Source of the DNA: Actinomycetota bacterium
GTDB taxonomy: Bacteria; Actinomycetota; Actinomycetes; S36-B12; CAIYMF01
DNA: 64,000 nucleotides
Direction: 5' to 3'
Assembly (NCBI GenBank): GCA_026393115.1
Contig: JAPLAU010000028.1
Coordinates: 1-64,000 of the forward strand
Shown here: piece after piece, positions 46,400 to 55,368 of the stretch
Numbering within the stretch: position 1 is the stretch's first letter
Layout of the letters: each line of letters opens with the position of its first letter
The notes under the pieces: model-generated
The model's input: the letters and a program-made list of their open reading frames with translations, nothing else
Database searches by the model: none
Told to the model about the DNA's origin: nothing
Made by a program: the position numbers and the translations under genes

Positions 46400-47182
46400 C
46401 TAGCTGCCCTTGATCTCCTGGATGATGTTGCCGCCATCGACGACAAAGGGCTGACCTGTCACGTAGGACGCCTCATTGCTCGCGAGGAATCCGACCACCG
46501 CCGCTACTTCGTCGGATGTACCGGCCCGACCAAGGGGGGTATGCAGTGCGGCGGCCAACTCGTCCTCGTCGGAGGATGCGGTGTGAATCCACCCCGGTGC
46601 CACCGAATTGCACGTGATCGCATGTGGGCCTTCCTCAATAGCCACCGCGCGCATGAGCCCGTCCATTGCGCCCTTGGCCGCAGAGTAGGCACTACTGCCT
46701 GACGCGGAAACAAGTGGCCCGGTGACACTCGAAACCATCACGATGCGGCCGCCGCCTTGTGCGCGCATGACCGGGATGCAGGAGCGAGTCAGGTTCACGG
46801 CTGTGAGCAACGTGATCTGCAATTGGTGTTCCCAGTCATCCGGCGGTTGCTCGGCGAGGGTGCCACCGTCGATCGACACGGAGGTCTGCACCATGCCGGC
46901 ATTGTTGACGAGGATGTCGATGCCCCCGAGATGTTCGGTTGTCGCCTCCACCAATGCCGCAACGGAAGTCCGGTCGGTGAGATCGGCGATGAATCCGTGG
47001 GCGTCAAGGGACTCCGCGCGGAGTTCCGATACGCGCGTGTGGATGCGGTCGGTGGTCGAACTGATGACCACGCGAGCTCCCATGCGGGCCAGCAGCCGGG
47101 CAGTTGCAAGGCCGATGCCGTCGGCGGATCCGGCTCCTGTGACGAGTGCGCGGCGACCGGTGAGTGCAAAGGGTGGGGTCAT
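46400..47182 (-). CDS. Short-chain dehydrogenase/reductase
   Basis: 260 residues. NAD(P)-binding TGAGSADGIGLATA, NNAGMV, catalytic Ser in VMVSSVTG, YxxxK in YSAAKGAMDG and the C-terminal SYVTGQPFVVDGG are all present, so it should be an active SDR oxidoreductase. The substrate is unknown. ATG 47182 is fixed by TAGCGT 7 nt upstream (47195-47190). That promoter overlaps the end of the nucleotidyltransferase gene. Confidence 0.92.
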   Translation of the reverse strand: MTPPFALTGRRALVTGAGSADGIGLATARLLARMGARVVISSTTDRIHTRVSELRAESLDAHGFIADLTDRTSVAALVEATTEHLGGIDILVNNAGMVQTSVSIDGGTLAEQPPDDWEHQLQITLLTAVNLTRSCIPVMRAQGGGRIVMVSSVTGPLVSASGSSAYSAAKGAMDGLMRAVAIEEGPHAITCNSVAPGWIHTASSDEDELAAALHTPLGRAGTSDEVAAVVGFLASNEASYVTGQPFVVDGGNIIQEIKGS

Positions 47183-47189
47183 GACCGCA

Positions 47190-47195
47190 ACGCTA
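47190..47195 (-). promoter_or_regulatory. Leaderless -10 element of the SDR gene
   Basis: Minus-strand TAGCGT, 7 nt before ATG 47182. Confidence 0.5.
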
Positions 47196-47954
47196 GCGGG
47201 CATCGACGGTGAGATCGCGGCCTACTCGAATGCAATTGCTCAGAGTTTCGTTGGGGGCCACTGTTCCGCCGGGCCACACCACGACTCGCTCAAGTGACCC
47301 CTCGACGACAGAGCCCGCACCGATCACGTTGTGGCCATCGCTGGCAAGCATGTTGGCCGCGAGGTAGTCATGCGGCGTTCCGCAATCAACGAATTCACCC
47401 GATGTCATGACCAACTCGAGTGACCCCTCATCCCACGCCGGCTTCCAGATGAGGTCGTAGAGACTCGCCGGCTCTGCGGCAAGCGAGAGCACGACATTCG
47501 CAGGCAGTAGGCAGGCGCCGATGTACTGCACGTTGCCGAAGTCGCTCGCGCTGTCACGTGCACGTCCCAAGAGTCGCGGTCGCTGACCATCCCAACCGTC
47601 AACTAACTCGTCGAGTCCGGCAGTGAGAAATGCATCGCTGTTGCGCACGAGAACCGCGCGTCCGTTGATCCACTCGCGAAGCAAGCCCAGTGCGCCGGCA
47701 CTTCCGAGAATGAGTGCGCGCTCATCGGAAACGGTGACGGCCACCCCGTCAAGGTGAGCGATGACCTGCTCGGCGAGGTAGTGCACGTTGACAGCGATGT
47801 CGTCGGCGAAGGGGCGCACCGAATCGAGGGCGAGGTCGAGCAGTGGCACATTATTGATGGGGCACAACGATTTGGGGCGAATCTCGGTGAGCGGTCGTAG
47901 CCGCGTGCCGTAGCCGGCAGCGAGTACCACTGCGCATAACCCTGTGTTATTCAC
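47193..47954 (-). CDS. Sugar-phosphate nucleotidyltransferase
   Basis: 253 residues. The N-terminal signature VVLAAGYGTRLRPLTEIRPKSLCPINNVPLL is the NTP-binding loop of the GlmU/RmlA family. Later parts (VNVHYLAEQVIAHL, ILGSAGALGLL, SGEFVDCGTPHDYLAAN) fit enzymes such as MurNAc-1-phosphate uridylyltransferase or mannose-1-phosphate guanylyltransferase. A short hexapeptide-like C-terminus follows. GTG 47954 has TAGCGT 7 nt upstream. Confidence 0.88.
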   Translation of the reverse strand: MNNTGLCAVVLAAGYGTRLRPLTEIRPKSLCPINNVPLLDLALDSVRPFADDIAVNVHYLAEQVIAHLDGVAVTVSDERALILGSAGALGLLREWINGRAVLVRNSDAFLTAGLDELVDGWDGQRPRLLGRARDSASDFGNVQYIGACLLPANVVLSLAAEPASLYDLIWKPAWDEGSLELVMTSGEFVDCGTPHDYLAANMLASDGHNVIGAGSVVEGSLERVVVWPGGTVAPNETLSNCIRVGRDLTVDAR

Positions 47955-47961
47955 GTGCCCC

Positions 47962-47967
47962 ACGCTA
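47962..47967 (-). promoter_or_regulatory. Leaderless -10 element of the nucleotidyltransferase gene
   Basis: Minus-strand TAGCGT, 7 nt before the GTG at 47954. Confidence 0.5.
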
Positions 47968-48006
47968 CGCTTTCGAGCCAGCGGGGGCACTGTGAGTGGA
48001 GGTCAT

Positions 48007-48978
48007 ATGAATGCGATCGATTCCGGTATCCCTCTGATCGATTTGTCGCCGTGGCTCACCGGCGATGAGGCAGCGCGTGATGCCCTTGCCGCCGATATCG
48101 ACCGAGTACTGCGCCGGGTTGGCTTTCTGGTGCTCGTCGGGCATGGTGTGCCGGCCGACTTAGTGACCCTTGTGCGTGAGCGTGGTCGAGAGTTCTTCGC
48201 TTTGCCCGACGACGTGAAGGCTCGCTATGCCTCGCGGGTTGGTGGCCGTGGATGGCTGGCCATCGGAGCTGAAGCCAATGGTTATTCCGAGGGCACCGAG
48301 ACTCCGCCGGATCTTAAGGAGACCTTCATCGTCGGGGCAGAGGACGCTTCGGTCGTTGGCCCCGACGCGGCGTGGTTCGTGCCCAATCAGTGGCCAGCAG
48401 AAGTCAACGACCTCGACGTTGTGCTCCAGCGCTATCTCGCAGCCATGCGCGAACTCGCCGACACCCTCTTATCACTGTGCTCGCGGGCGCTCGGAGAACC
48501 CGATGGCTTTTTCGGCGGATTCACCGCACACCCGAGTTGGTCTTTTCAGTACAACTGGTACCCGTCACGCGACATCACCGGGGAGCCGGCCGAGGGCCAA
48601 TACCGCATTGGCCCACACACCGACTTCGGCACGCTCACCCTGCTCGATCGCCAGCCGGGCAGTGGCGGGCTACAGGTTGACATCGACGGTGAGGGTTGGG
48701 TTGACGCTCCGCATATCCCTGGTGCACTCATCGTGAACACAGGTGACCTGCTTGCGCGCTGGACGGGAGAGCGTTGGCGGTCGAATCGGCACCGTGTGCT
48801 GCCTCCTTCTGCTGACGCGCCGCAGGAGGAACTGATGTCGCTGGTGTACTTCTTCGAAGCCGATCCCGAGGCCATCGTCGAACCGATGGAACCGCCGGTG
48901 GGACGTACGGAAAACTTGCCCGCCGTGCGCGCCGGCGACTTCATTCGAGAAAGGTATGACGCCATCACGATGATCTGA
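48007..48978 (+). CDS. 2-oxoglutarate/Fe(II)-dependent dioxygenase, isopenicillin N synthase family
   Basis: 323 residues. The N-terminal non-haem dioxygenase domain (IPLIDLSPWL...GFLVLVGHGVPADLV) precedes the double-stranded beta-helix core with iron ligands in IGPHTDFGTLTLL (HxD) and SNRHRVLPP (distal His), and the 2OG-binding Arg-x-Ser is approximated at RVLPPS. The substrate is unknown; relatives oxidise small molecules such as pyrimidines, plant hormones or amino acids. ATG 48007 follows GGAGG. Being upstream of a cytosine/nucleobase transporter, it could act on a nucleobase, but this is only an inference from position. Confidence 0.87.
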   Translation: MNAIDSGIPLIDLSPWLTGDEAARDALAADIDRVLRRVGFLVLVGHGVPADLVTLVRERGREFFALPDDVKARYASRVGGRGWLAIGAEANGYSEGTETPPDLKETFIVGAEDASVVGPDAAWFVPNQWPAEVNDLDVVLQRYLAAMRELADTLLSLCSRALGEPDGFFGGFTAHPSWSFQYNWYPSRDITGEPAEGQYRIGPHTDFGTLTLLDRQPGSGGLQVDIDGEGWVDAPHIPGALIVNTGDLLARWTGERWRSNRHRVLPPSADAPQEELMSLVYFFEADPEAIVEPMEPPVGRTENLPAVRAGDFIRERYDAITMI

Positions 48979-49075
48979 CACACTGTTGTTCACTTCCTCG
49001 ACTTTCCCCATTCATCGCCCGGCTAATCACTTGATTGTCCGGTCTCATATTCATAGTGCAGGGAAGGAATGGGAT

Positions 49076-50521
49076 ATGTCATGTAGTGACAACCCAGGGG
49101 GAGAACCGGGCGCGATTTTTGCCGAGGTTCGCGAGGGCGAGTACGGCGCGAGCATTAGAACCGTTGAACCCGGAGGAGCGGAATTCATTCCGCTGACCGA
49201 TCGCCATGGAACACCGTGGCAGTTGTTCCGAACGTGGATGTCGCCCAACCTTGAGTTCTCTACCGTCTTCATCGGCGTCATTTCCGTCTGGTTCTTCGGG
49301 CTTACGGTGACGCAGGCGATCATCGCCTGCTTCATTGGTACCGCGCTCGGCTCGTTGACACACGGATTCCTGAGTTCGCGTGGTCCGTTGTTCGGCGTGC
49401 CCGAAATGATCATCTCCCGCATCCCGTTTGGGTTCCGGGGCAATTTGTTGCCGGCCGGACTCAACGCGGTCATCGCGGGCGTCGGCTGGTTCGCCGTCAA
49501 CAGCGTCAGCGGAACGTTTGCGCTCCACTCGCTCACCGGCCTTCCCAACGTTCCCAGCCTGATCATCGTGATCTTGGCGCAGGTCGCTGTTGCCTACATG
49601 GGCCACAATTTCCTGCAGTCATTTGAGCGTTGGGTTTTCCCGCTCCTCGCGGTGGCTTTCATCCTCGCTTTCATTTGGGTGGTCCCCGCAGCTGATGTTG
49701 GTTTCACCCCCGAGACGCCAGGTGGCCTAGGCGGGATCCTCATCGTCGTTGGTGCCTCGTTCGGGTACGCCGCGGGTTGGAACCCCTTCGCTTCTGACTA
49801 CACCCGCTACCTCGCCCCCACGGTGAACCGCAAGACCACCGGACTGGCTGCGGGCCTCGGCATCCTCGTTTCCTGCGTGCTACTCGAGGCACTGGGCGCG
49901 TTTGCCGCGACGCTGGCTTTCAACCCTGATGACCCCACGGGAGTCTTCATCGAGCCGATGCCCACGCTTGTGGGCAAGTTCGTACTGTTGGCCATCATTT
50001 TGGGCTCGATCTGCGCGAATGCGATCAACCTGTACAGCGGATCGATGTCGTTCCTGTCGCTCGGATTCAACCTGCATGCGTCATTGCGTCGAACCATCAC
50101 CACGGTGGTGTTCGGCGTGCTTGGGGGCCTCCTCGCGCTGTACGGCCTTGAAAACGTTCACGTCTACGAGAACTTCCTGCTCGTGATTGCCTACTGGGTT
50201 GGCCCCTGGCTCGGTGTGGTGTTCATGGACTGGATCCTGCGCAAGGGCCACCGAGTCGATGGCTTCATGTTCGATCACAAGCACACCCCATGGGGCGGAT
50301 GGGTCGCCATGCTCGTTGCCATGGTCGTATCAATTTGGGGTTTTTCGAACCAGGTGCAGTACGTGGGTCCAGTACCGACGTCGATCCCTGCCCTCGGTGA
50401 CATTGCCTTCGAGGTCGGTTTCGTCCTCGCTGCCGTTCTGTACTTGATCTTCTTCAAGTTGCAAAAGCAGCCGACCGACGAAGTGTTGATCATTCCCGAC
50501 TCGGCTGTCGAGTCGGTTTAA
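49076..50521 (+). CDS. NCS1-family nucleobase permease (cytosine permease-like)
   Basis: 481 residues, about twelve membrane helices. NCS1 signatures include the N-terminal PWQLFRTWMSPNLEFSTVFIGV, ISRIPFGFRGNLLPAGLNAVIAGVGWFAVNS and SFGYAAGWNPFASDYTRYL. It probably imports cytosine or a related base by cation symport. ATG 49076 follows AGGGAAGG. It is convergent with a cytosine deaminase gene across a shared terminator, so the pair forms a salvage module. Confidence 0.88.
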   Translation: MSCSDNPGGEPGAIFAEVREGEYGASIRTVEPGGAEFIPLTDRHGTPWQLFRTWMSPNLEFSTVFIGVISVWFFGLTVTQAIIACFIGTALGSLTHGFLSSRGPLFGVPEMIISRIPFGFRGNLLPAGLNAVIAGVGWFAVNSVSGTFALHSLTGLPNVPSLIIVILAQVAVAYMGHNFLQSFERWVFPLLAVAFILAFIWVVPAADVGFTPETPGGLGGILIVVGASFGYAAGWNPFASDYTRYLAPTVNRKTTGLAAGLGILVSCVLLEALGAFAATLAFNPDDPTGVFIEPMPTLVGKFVLLAIILGSICANAINLYSGSMSFLSLGFNLHASLRRTITTVVFGVLGGLLALYGLENVHVYENFLLVIAYWVGPWLGVVFMDWILRKGHRVDGFMFDHKHTPWGGWVAMLVAMVVSIWGFSNQVQYVGPVPTSIPALGDIAFEVGFVLAAVLYLIFFKLQKQPTDEVLIIPDSAVESV

Positions 50522-50536
50522 CCTTCACGCACTACC

Positions 50537-50575
50537 CGAGATCCCCGTTGCGCCCTGTGCGTAACGGGGATCTCG
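50537..50575. terminator. Bidirectional terminator between permease and deaminase genes
   Basis: CGAGATCCCCGTT (50537-50549) pairs perfectly with AACGGGGATCTCG (50563-50575) around a 13-base loop. It lies between two convergent stops. There is no T-run, as is usual for actinobacterial terminators. Confidence 0.7.
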
Positions 50576-50579
50576 CGTG

Positions 50580-51857
50580 TTAGGGGCGAAGGAAGGTAAC
50601 GGGCCGCGTCTTTCCATTGATGGTGACGGTCGTTTCCGAAGGCTTGGTGCGAGCGACGATCTTGCCATCGCGCATGACCAGGAATCGAGGGGTTACGCGA
50701 CGCAGGGCGTCTTCAGGAGTGGGTGCGTCGAAAACGACGATGTCGGCGGGCCCACCCTTACGAATACCTCGCGAGTCAACGCCCAGTGCCTTCGCCGGGT
50801 TGGTCGTGATCATCTCGAACAGGTACGGCATCTCCTTGGCACCGCTCATGTGTCCGTAGTGCACCAGTACGAACGCGGCCTGCAGAGGATCTCCGTAGCC
50901 CAGCGGGTACCACGGATCCATGACCGAGTCATGTCCGATCGAGACATTCACGCCGGCGGCCCACATTTCCTTGAAGCGTGTGTGACCGCGACGGATAGGG
51001 CCGCTGTCGAAGCGGCCCTGGAGCACTGAGCTATCAAGCGGGTTGGTGATCATGTGCAAGCCCGCGCGCTGGATATTTGTGATGAGTCGGTTGGCGTACG
51101 CATTGTTGTAAGAGTGCATGGCCGTGGTGTGGCTCGCGGTAACTCGACCCGACATTCCCCGGCGGATGGTTTCAGAGACCATCACCTCAACAAAGCGGGA
51201 ATGATCGTCGTCGGTTTCGTCGCAGTGGATGTCAATCTGCAGGCCAGCCTCTTCGGCGAGGTCGAAGACAAACTTCACTGACTCGACGCCTTCGTCGCGG
51301 GTGAGTTCGAAGTGGGGAATACCTCCAACGACGTCAGCCCCGCGTTCGACGGCGGTGCGCATGAGACCCGGCCCGCCTTTGAAGCCGAAAATCCCCTGCT
51401 GAGGAAAGGCCACCAGCTGAAGATCTACAACGCCGCGCATCTCTTCACGCACAACGCACAGGCCCTCAAGGGCAGTCAGTTCGGGGTCGCACACATCAAC
51501 GTGACTTCGCACGTGTTGGACACCGCAGGCAAGCTGCCATGTCATGACCTCGCGCCCACGCTCGATCACATCGTCGACGGTCAGCGTTTTGACCCGCTCA
51601 CCCCAGATCGCAATTCCCTCAAAGAGCGTGCCCGACACGTTATTGCGGGGTTGACCCACCGTGAGAACCGCATCCATGTGAATGTGCGGCTCGACTAGCG
51701 GCCCAGTGACGAGCCGGCCTTCGAGATCGATCACCTCAGTTGCCGAGGCTCCCTTGCCTTTGGTGGCCGTGATCGAGGTGATGCGATCACCGGTGATCGC
51801 GATATCGGAGGGAGTCGATTTTCCGAGCAACATGGCATTGCGCAGCAGTAGGTCCAT
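50580..51857 (-). CDS. codA: Cytosine deaminase-like amidohydrolase
   Basis: 425 residues, amidohydrolase superfamily. Metal ligands are visible in EPHIHMDAV (HxH), the DIHCDETDDDH region, ASHTTAMHS and IGHDSVMDPWYPLG. The pattern QQGIFGFKGG and HCDETDD matches cytosine deaminase, which converts cytosine to uracil. ATG 51857 is set by TAGGCT 7 nt upstream (51870-51865); the open frame beyond is antisense or noncoding. The nearby NCS1 permease supports the substrate call. Confidence 0.88.
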   Translation of the reverse strand: MDLLLRNAMLLGKSTPSDIAITGDRITSITATKGKGASATEVIDLEGRLVTGPLVEPHIHMDAVLTVGQPRNNVSGTLFEGIAIWGERVKTLTVDDVIERGREVMTWQLACGVQHVRSHVDVCDPELTALEGLCVVREEMRGVVDLQLVAFPQQGIFGFKGGPGLMRTAVERGADVVGGIPHFELTRDEGVESVKFVFDLAEEAGLQIDIHCDETDDDHSRFVEVMVSETIRRGMSGRVTASHTTAMHSYNNAYANRLITNIQRAGLHMITNPLDSSVLQGRFDSGPIRRGHTRFKEMWAAGVNVSIGHDSVMDPWYPLGYGDPLQAAFVLVHYGHMSGAKEMPYLFEMITTNPAKALGVDSRGIRKGGPADIVVFDAPTPEDALRRVTPRFLVMRDGKIVARTKPSETTVTINGKTRPVTFLRP

Positions 51858-51864
51858 GTCGTGG

Positions 51865-51870
51865 AGCCTA
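51865..51870 (-). promoter_or_regulatory. Leaderless -10 element of the cytosine deaminase gene
   Basis: Minus-strand TAGGCT, 7 nt before ATG 51857. It overlaps the end of the upstream DsbA-like gene. Confidence 0.5.
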
Positions 51871-52518
51871 GCGAGTGGGGTCGGAGTCGCGCGCCTGTTC
51901 GAGTGCGGAAGCAAATACTTCCGGGCTCTGGGCACCTGGAACACCGAGCTTTCCATCAATGACGAAGAAGGGAACCCCGGTGATGCCGTAGGCCTGTGCT
52001 TGGGCGATATCAGCTTCAACGGCGTCGGCGTAGCGGCCGTCGTCGAGTGCATCGCGCACCTCGACAGGGTCGAGACCCACGTCACTACCGAGTTCAACGA
52101 GGTCATCGATATGGCCGATGTGTCGGCCTTCGATGAAGTAGGCGCGCATGAGTCGCTCGTTCACTGCATCCTGCAGGCCGCGTTGCTTGGCCAGATGCAG
52201 CACCTCGTGTGCTCGCGTGGTGTTGGTTTGTTGAACTGAATCAAAGTCGTACGCGAGGCCAACCTCGGCGGCTATCGCACTGACATTGCTCAGCATCTCT
52301 TCGACCTGCGACTCGGGCATTGCGAATTTGGTTGCCAAGTAATCGAGGTGCGACCCGTCGAAGTCGACGGGTGAGTCGGGGGCCAGTTGATATGAGTGGA
52401 ACTCGACCTCGACGGGTTCGCCGAATAGCTCGACGCCTCGTTCGAACTTGCGTTTACCGATGTAGCACCACGGGCATTGCACATCGGACCACACGTCGAC
52501 CTTCATCGGTTCGCTCAT
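51868..52518 (-). CDS. DsbA-family (FrnE-like) thiol oxidoreductase
   Basis: 216 residues with the thioredoxin-fold active site SDVQCPWCYIGKRKFERG (CPWC), a helical insertion, and the cis-proline loop GITGVPFFVIDGKLGVPGAQSPEVF. No signal peptide is present, so it is cytosolic like FrnE. ATG 52518 is chosen; MKVDV at 52506 is an alternative. Confidence 0.92.
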   Translation of the reverse strand: MSEPMKVDVWSDVQCPWCYIGKRKFERGVELFGEPVEVEFHSYQLAPDSPVDFDGSHLDYLATKFAMPESQVEEMLSNVSAIAAEVGLAYDFDSVQQTNTTRAHEVLHLAKQRGLQDAVNERLMRAYFIEGRHIGHIDDLVELGSDVGLDPVEVRDALDDGRYADAVEADIAQAQAYGITGVPFFVIDGKLGVPGAQSPEVFASALEQARDSDPTR

Positions 52519-52624
52519 AGGCCAATGATCCCTCACCCCAATCGCTCGTGACTTCAGTGGGTTGAGAGCGAGGCGCCGCGAGCGTGCCAAAGCCTCCATG
52601 GTGCGACGGCCGTCGACTGTGGGC

Positions 52625-52630
52625 TAGCGT
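52625..52630 (+). promoter_or_regulatory. Leaderless -10 element of the MFS gene at 52637
   Basis: TAGCGT ends six bases before the GTG at 52637. Confidence 0.5.
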
Positions 52631-52636
52631 CGAGGT

Positions 52637-53905
52637 GTGCCTCAAGCCCCCGTTGACGTCTCGCGGGTGCAGCGCACCACTCTCGGCACCCTCTCGGCGG
52701 CCCAAGTGCTGGGTGGAATCGCGATCGCCGGATCAATTCCCGCGGGGGCCTTGATTGCGGCATCGCTTGATGGTGATGGCGCTGCCGGGCTCGCTGCGAC
52801 CTCTGGGGTATTGGGTGCGGCCATCGTGGCTTTGCCACTCGCGCGCCTCGCGCTCAGTCGTGGACGTCGAATCTCGATCTCCACCGGGTACGCGACGGGC
52901 GCGATCGGTGCTCTAGTGGTGATTGCCGGCGGTGTTCATCAATCGACGGCGCTGGTCTTGATCGGCTGTCTGTTTGTGGGGGCAGCATCGGCTGCCGGGT
53001 ACCAAGCCCGCTACGGGGCTATCGATCTGGCAGTGCCCGGTCGTCGTGCGCGTGCATTGTCGATTGTTGTGTGGGCCACCACGCTGGGGGCGGTGCTCGG
53101 CCCCAATCTGCTGGAGGTCTCCGGCAACGTCGCGCTTGCTCTCGGGCTTCCGCAGTTGACGGGCGCGTATCTGCTCGCGTTCGCCGTACTGGCTCTCGCC
53201 GTGCTGTTACTGATGACTCTCCTACGACCGGATCCCTATCTGTTGTCGCGCGCCCTTGCCGATCAAGCGTCCGGCACTGTTGCTGCGACTCCTCGCCTGC
53301 GTGATGGCCTCACGCATCTGCGCGGACATCGATTGGCCGTGCTCGGAGTGATTAGCCTCTCCATCGGACATGTCGTGATGGTGATGGTCATGGTGATGAC
53401 ACCAGTTCACATGTCGCATGTCGACATCTCGCTGCAGTTGATCGGGCTGGTGATTAGCGTCCACGTTCTCGGCATGTACGCCTTGTCGCCCGTCGTGGGT
53501 TGGCTCGTCGACCGTATCGGTCGCGTTCCGATGCTGATGGTGGGGGCTGTAGTGCTTCTCGTCGCCTGCCTGGTCAGCGCGTTAGTGCCCGCCAATTCCG
53601 TTGTGGGACTTGGTATCGGCCTCTTCCTGCTGGGTTTGGGGTGGTCATGCACCTTGATCGCCGGATCGACGCTGCTGACCGAACAGGTTGAGCAAGCGGA
53701 TCGCCCGTCGGTGCAGGGTTTGGCTGATCTCGTCATGAACGTCGCCGGTGCGCTCGGCGGAGTGATCGCAGGCATCATCGTGTTGAAGTCGTCGTACACC
53801 GTCTTGTGTTTAGCCGCGATTGTTCCGGTGCTGGTGCTTGCGGCCCTCTGCCTTCCGTGGTTGCGTCGTCGTCCGGCCGCTCCTGCTGAACTCATTTCGA
53901 CCTGA
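52637..53905 (+). CDS. MFS transporter
   Basis: 422 residues with twelve predicted membrane segments. There is an N-terminal half (VLGGIAIAGSIPAGALIAASLDGDGAAGLAATSGVLGAAIVALPLARLALSRGRRISI) and, after a cytoplasmic loop (LSRALADQASGTVAATPRLRDGL), a second half with GWLVDRIGRVPMLMVGAVVLL. This is the usual MFS two-fold layout. The loop between helices 2 and 3 carries the degenerate motif SRGRR. Substrate unknown. Confidence 0.88.
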   Translation: MPQAPVDVSRVQRTTLGTLSAAQVLGGIAIAGSIPAGALIAASLDGDGAAGLAATSGVLGAAIVALPLARLALSRGRRISISTGYATGAIGALVVIAGGVHQSTALVLIGCLFVGAASAAGYQARYGAIDLAVPGRRARALSIVVWATTLGAVLGPNLLEVSGNVALALGLPQLTGAYLLAFAVLALAVLLLMTLLRPDPYLLSRALADQASGTVAATPRLRDGLTHLRGHRLAVLGVISLSIGHVVMVMVMVMTPVHMSHVDISLQLIGLVISVHVLGMYALSPVVGWLVDRIGRVPMLMVGAVVLLVACLVSALVPANSVVGLGIGLFLLGLGWSCTLIAGSTLLTEQVEQADRPSVQGLADLVMNVAGALGGVIAGIIVLKSSYTVLCLAAIVPVLVLAALCLPWLRRRPAAPAELIST

Positions 53906-53915
53906 GTAGCGCGGG

Positions 53916-53921
53916 TAACGT
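53916..53921 (+). promoter_or_regulatory. Leaderless -10 element of the GNAT gene
   Basis: TAACGT lies 7 nt before ATG 53929. Confidence 0.5.
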
Positions 53922-53928
53922 TGTCTCC

Positions 53929-54519
53929 ATGGTTCCCGTGAGACAGGCCGTCACAGTCGACCGAGCTGGCGTCATCGACACGGTGGTCAGTGCATTTCAC
54001 GGCGACCCGGCCTGGGAATTCATGCACGGTGATGAATACGCGCGGTTTGCTCCGTTGCTCGCGGGTGTGCTGTTTGATTTGCGAGTCGAGTCGGGGCAGG
54101 TGTGGGTTACCGACGACCTCACATCTGTCGCGTTGTGGGAAGCGCCGGCCGGAACGTCATTGATGTCGACAGGTGAGCGTGCGTCAGTGTGGGACCGGTA
54201 TCGGGAGGAAGCAGGCGAGGCTGTCTGGGAACTCCTGCACCGCTATGACGTCGCTGTTGAGGCCGTGATGCCGACCGAACCGTATTGGTACTTAGGCGTT
54301 CTCGCCACTCGCCCCGAGTGTCAGGGCAAGGGTCAGGCGCGTGCTGTCACGTCTCCGGTGCTCGCGGTGGCCGATCGTGACGGCATCAACTGCTGCCTCG
54401 AGACGTCGAAGCCGTCCAACAAGGCCCTCTACGCGCGGCTCGGATTCGAGCCAACTGCTGACGTCACCATTGAAGGCGGCCCTCCCACCTGGTGGCTAAC
54501 GCGAACTCCGGCCAGATGA
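53929..54519 (+). CDS. GNAT-family acetyltransferase
   Basis: 196 residues. YWYLGVLATRPECQGKGQARAVTSPVLAVADRDGINCCLETSKPSNKALYARLGFEPTAD contains the acetyl-CoA loop (QGKGQA) and the final 'N..LY..LGF' signature. The substrate is unknown. It overlaps the next gene by four bases (ATGA), so it is cotranscribed with a kinase-fold gene. Confidence 0.9.
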   Translation: MVPVRQAVTVDRAGVIDTVVSAFHGDPAWEFMHGDEYARFAPLLAGVLFDLRVESGQVWVTDDLTSVALWEAPAGTSLMSTGERASVWDRYREEAGEAVWELLHRYDVAVEAVMPTEPYWYLGVLATRPECQGKGQARAVTSPVLAVADRDGINCCLETSKPSNKALYARLGFEPTADVTIEGGPPTWWLTRTPAR

Positions 54520-55355
54520 GCGAGTTGTCGCTCCAGCAGGTCGCGCACGGGTGGGGTGTTGAGTTGATCGAACCTGCAACGAGCGGTTTCAACGATGTGT
54601 GGTTCGCGATGCGCGGAACCGAGCACGTCGTCGTCAAGCGTGGTGACTCGAAAGCGCGTGTACGTGAGGCCGCGACCTTGCGCTCGTACTGCGCGGGGGC
54701 ATCGCGACTACTGGCACATGACAAACCAACAGGAACGCTGCTGGTTGAGCGCATTCTTCTTGGCGATGACCTCATGCCGTTGTCGGTCACCGATGACGAC
54801 GCGGCCACGACTGTGATTGGAACGCTGATCAGCGTTCTCCATGGCGATCAGTTGCGTGATGGAGATGGTGAGTTGCCTCAGTTGCGAACGCTGGCCGAAG
54901 TGTTCGATGCCAAGCCTGACCCCCGACTTCCGCAAACACTGGTCGAGCAGGCACACCGCACCTTTGATGACCTCATGGTGACGCCGAGTGAGGTAGTGCT
55001 GCACGGCGACTTGCATCACACCAATGTCGTGAGGCGAGGTTTCGGTGATGTGAGCGACATGTGGGTTGCGATCGATCCTCACGGCTGGCTAGGTGATCCG
55101 GTGTTTGACACGGCGTCGATGCTTGCCAACCCGCGAGGGTTGAATTCGGCCGAGTCTGCCGACATTGCTCGCGTCATCGAGCGAGTTGAACGACGTGTCG
55201 AGATCCTGTCCGAAGTAACTGGATTCGACCGCGATCGCATTCGTGCCTGGGCATTCACCGCCGCGGTGATTGCTGAACTCTGGATGCTCGACGATCACAA
55301 CATGGTGCACGGCACTCCGTTGGCTCTGGCTCATGCGCTCGCTCCGCGGGTGTGA
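54516..55355 (+). CDS. Aminoglycoside phosphotransferase-like kinase (APH_6_hur type)
   Basis: 279 residues. The protein-kinase-like fold shows VVVKRGDSKARVREAATL (nucleotide Lys), the catalytic VVLHGDLHHTNVV and the metal-binding AIDPHGWLGDPVFDTASML. The HGDLHHTNV...DPHG.LG pattern belongs to streptomycin 6-kinase / hydroxyurea phosphotransferase relatives. It may phosphorylate an antibiotic or an endogenous small molecule. Start ATG 54516 overlaps the GNAT stop. Confidence 0.87.
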   Translation: MSELSLQQVAHGWGVELIEPATSGFNDVWFAMRGTEHVVVKRGDSKARVREAATLRSYCAGASRLLAHDKPTGTLLVERILLGDDLMPLSVTDDDAATTVIGTLISVLHGDQLRDGDGELPQLRTLAEVFDAKPDPRLPQTLVEQAHRTFDDLMVTPSEVVLHGDLHHTNVVRRGFGDVSDMWVAIDPHGWLGDPVFDTASMLANPRGLNSAESADIARVIERVERRVEILSEVTGFDRDRIRAWAFTAAVIAELWMLDDHNMVHGTPLALAHALAPRV

Positions 55356-55368
55356 AAGGGTCAGGACC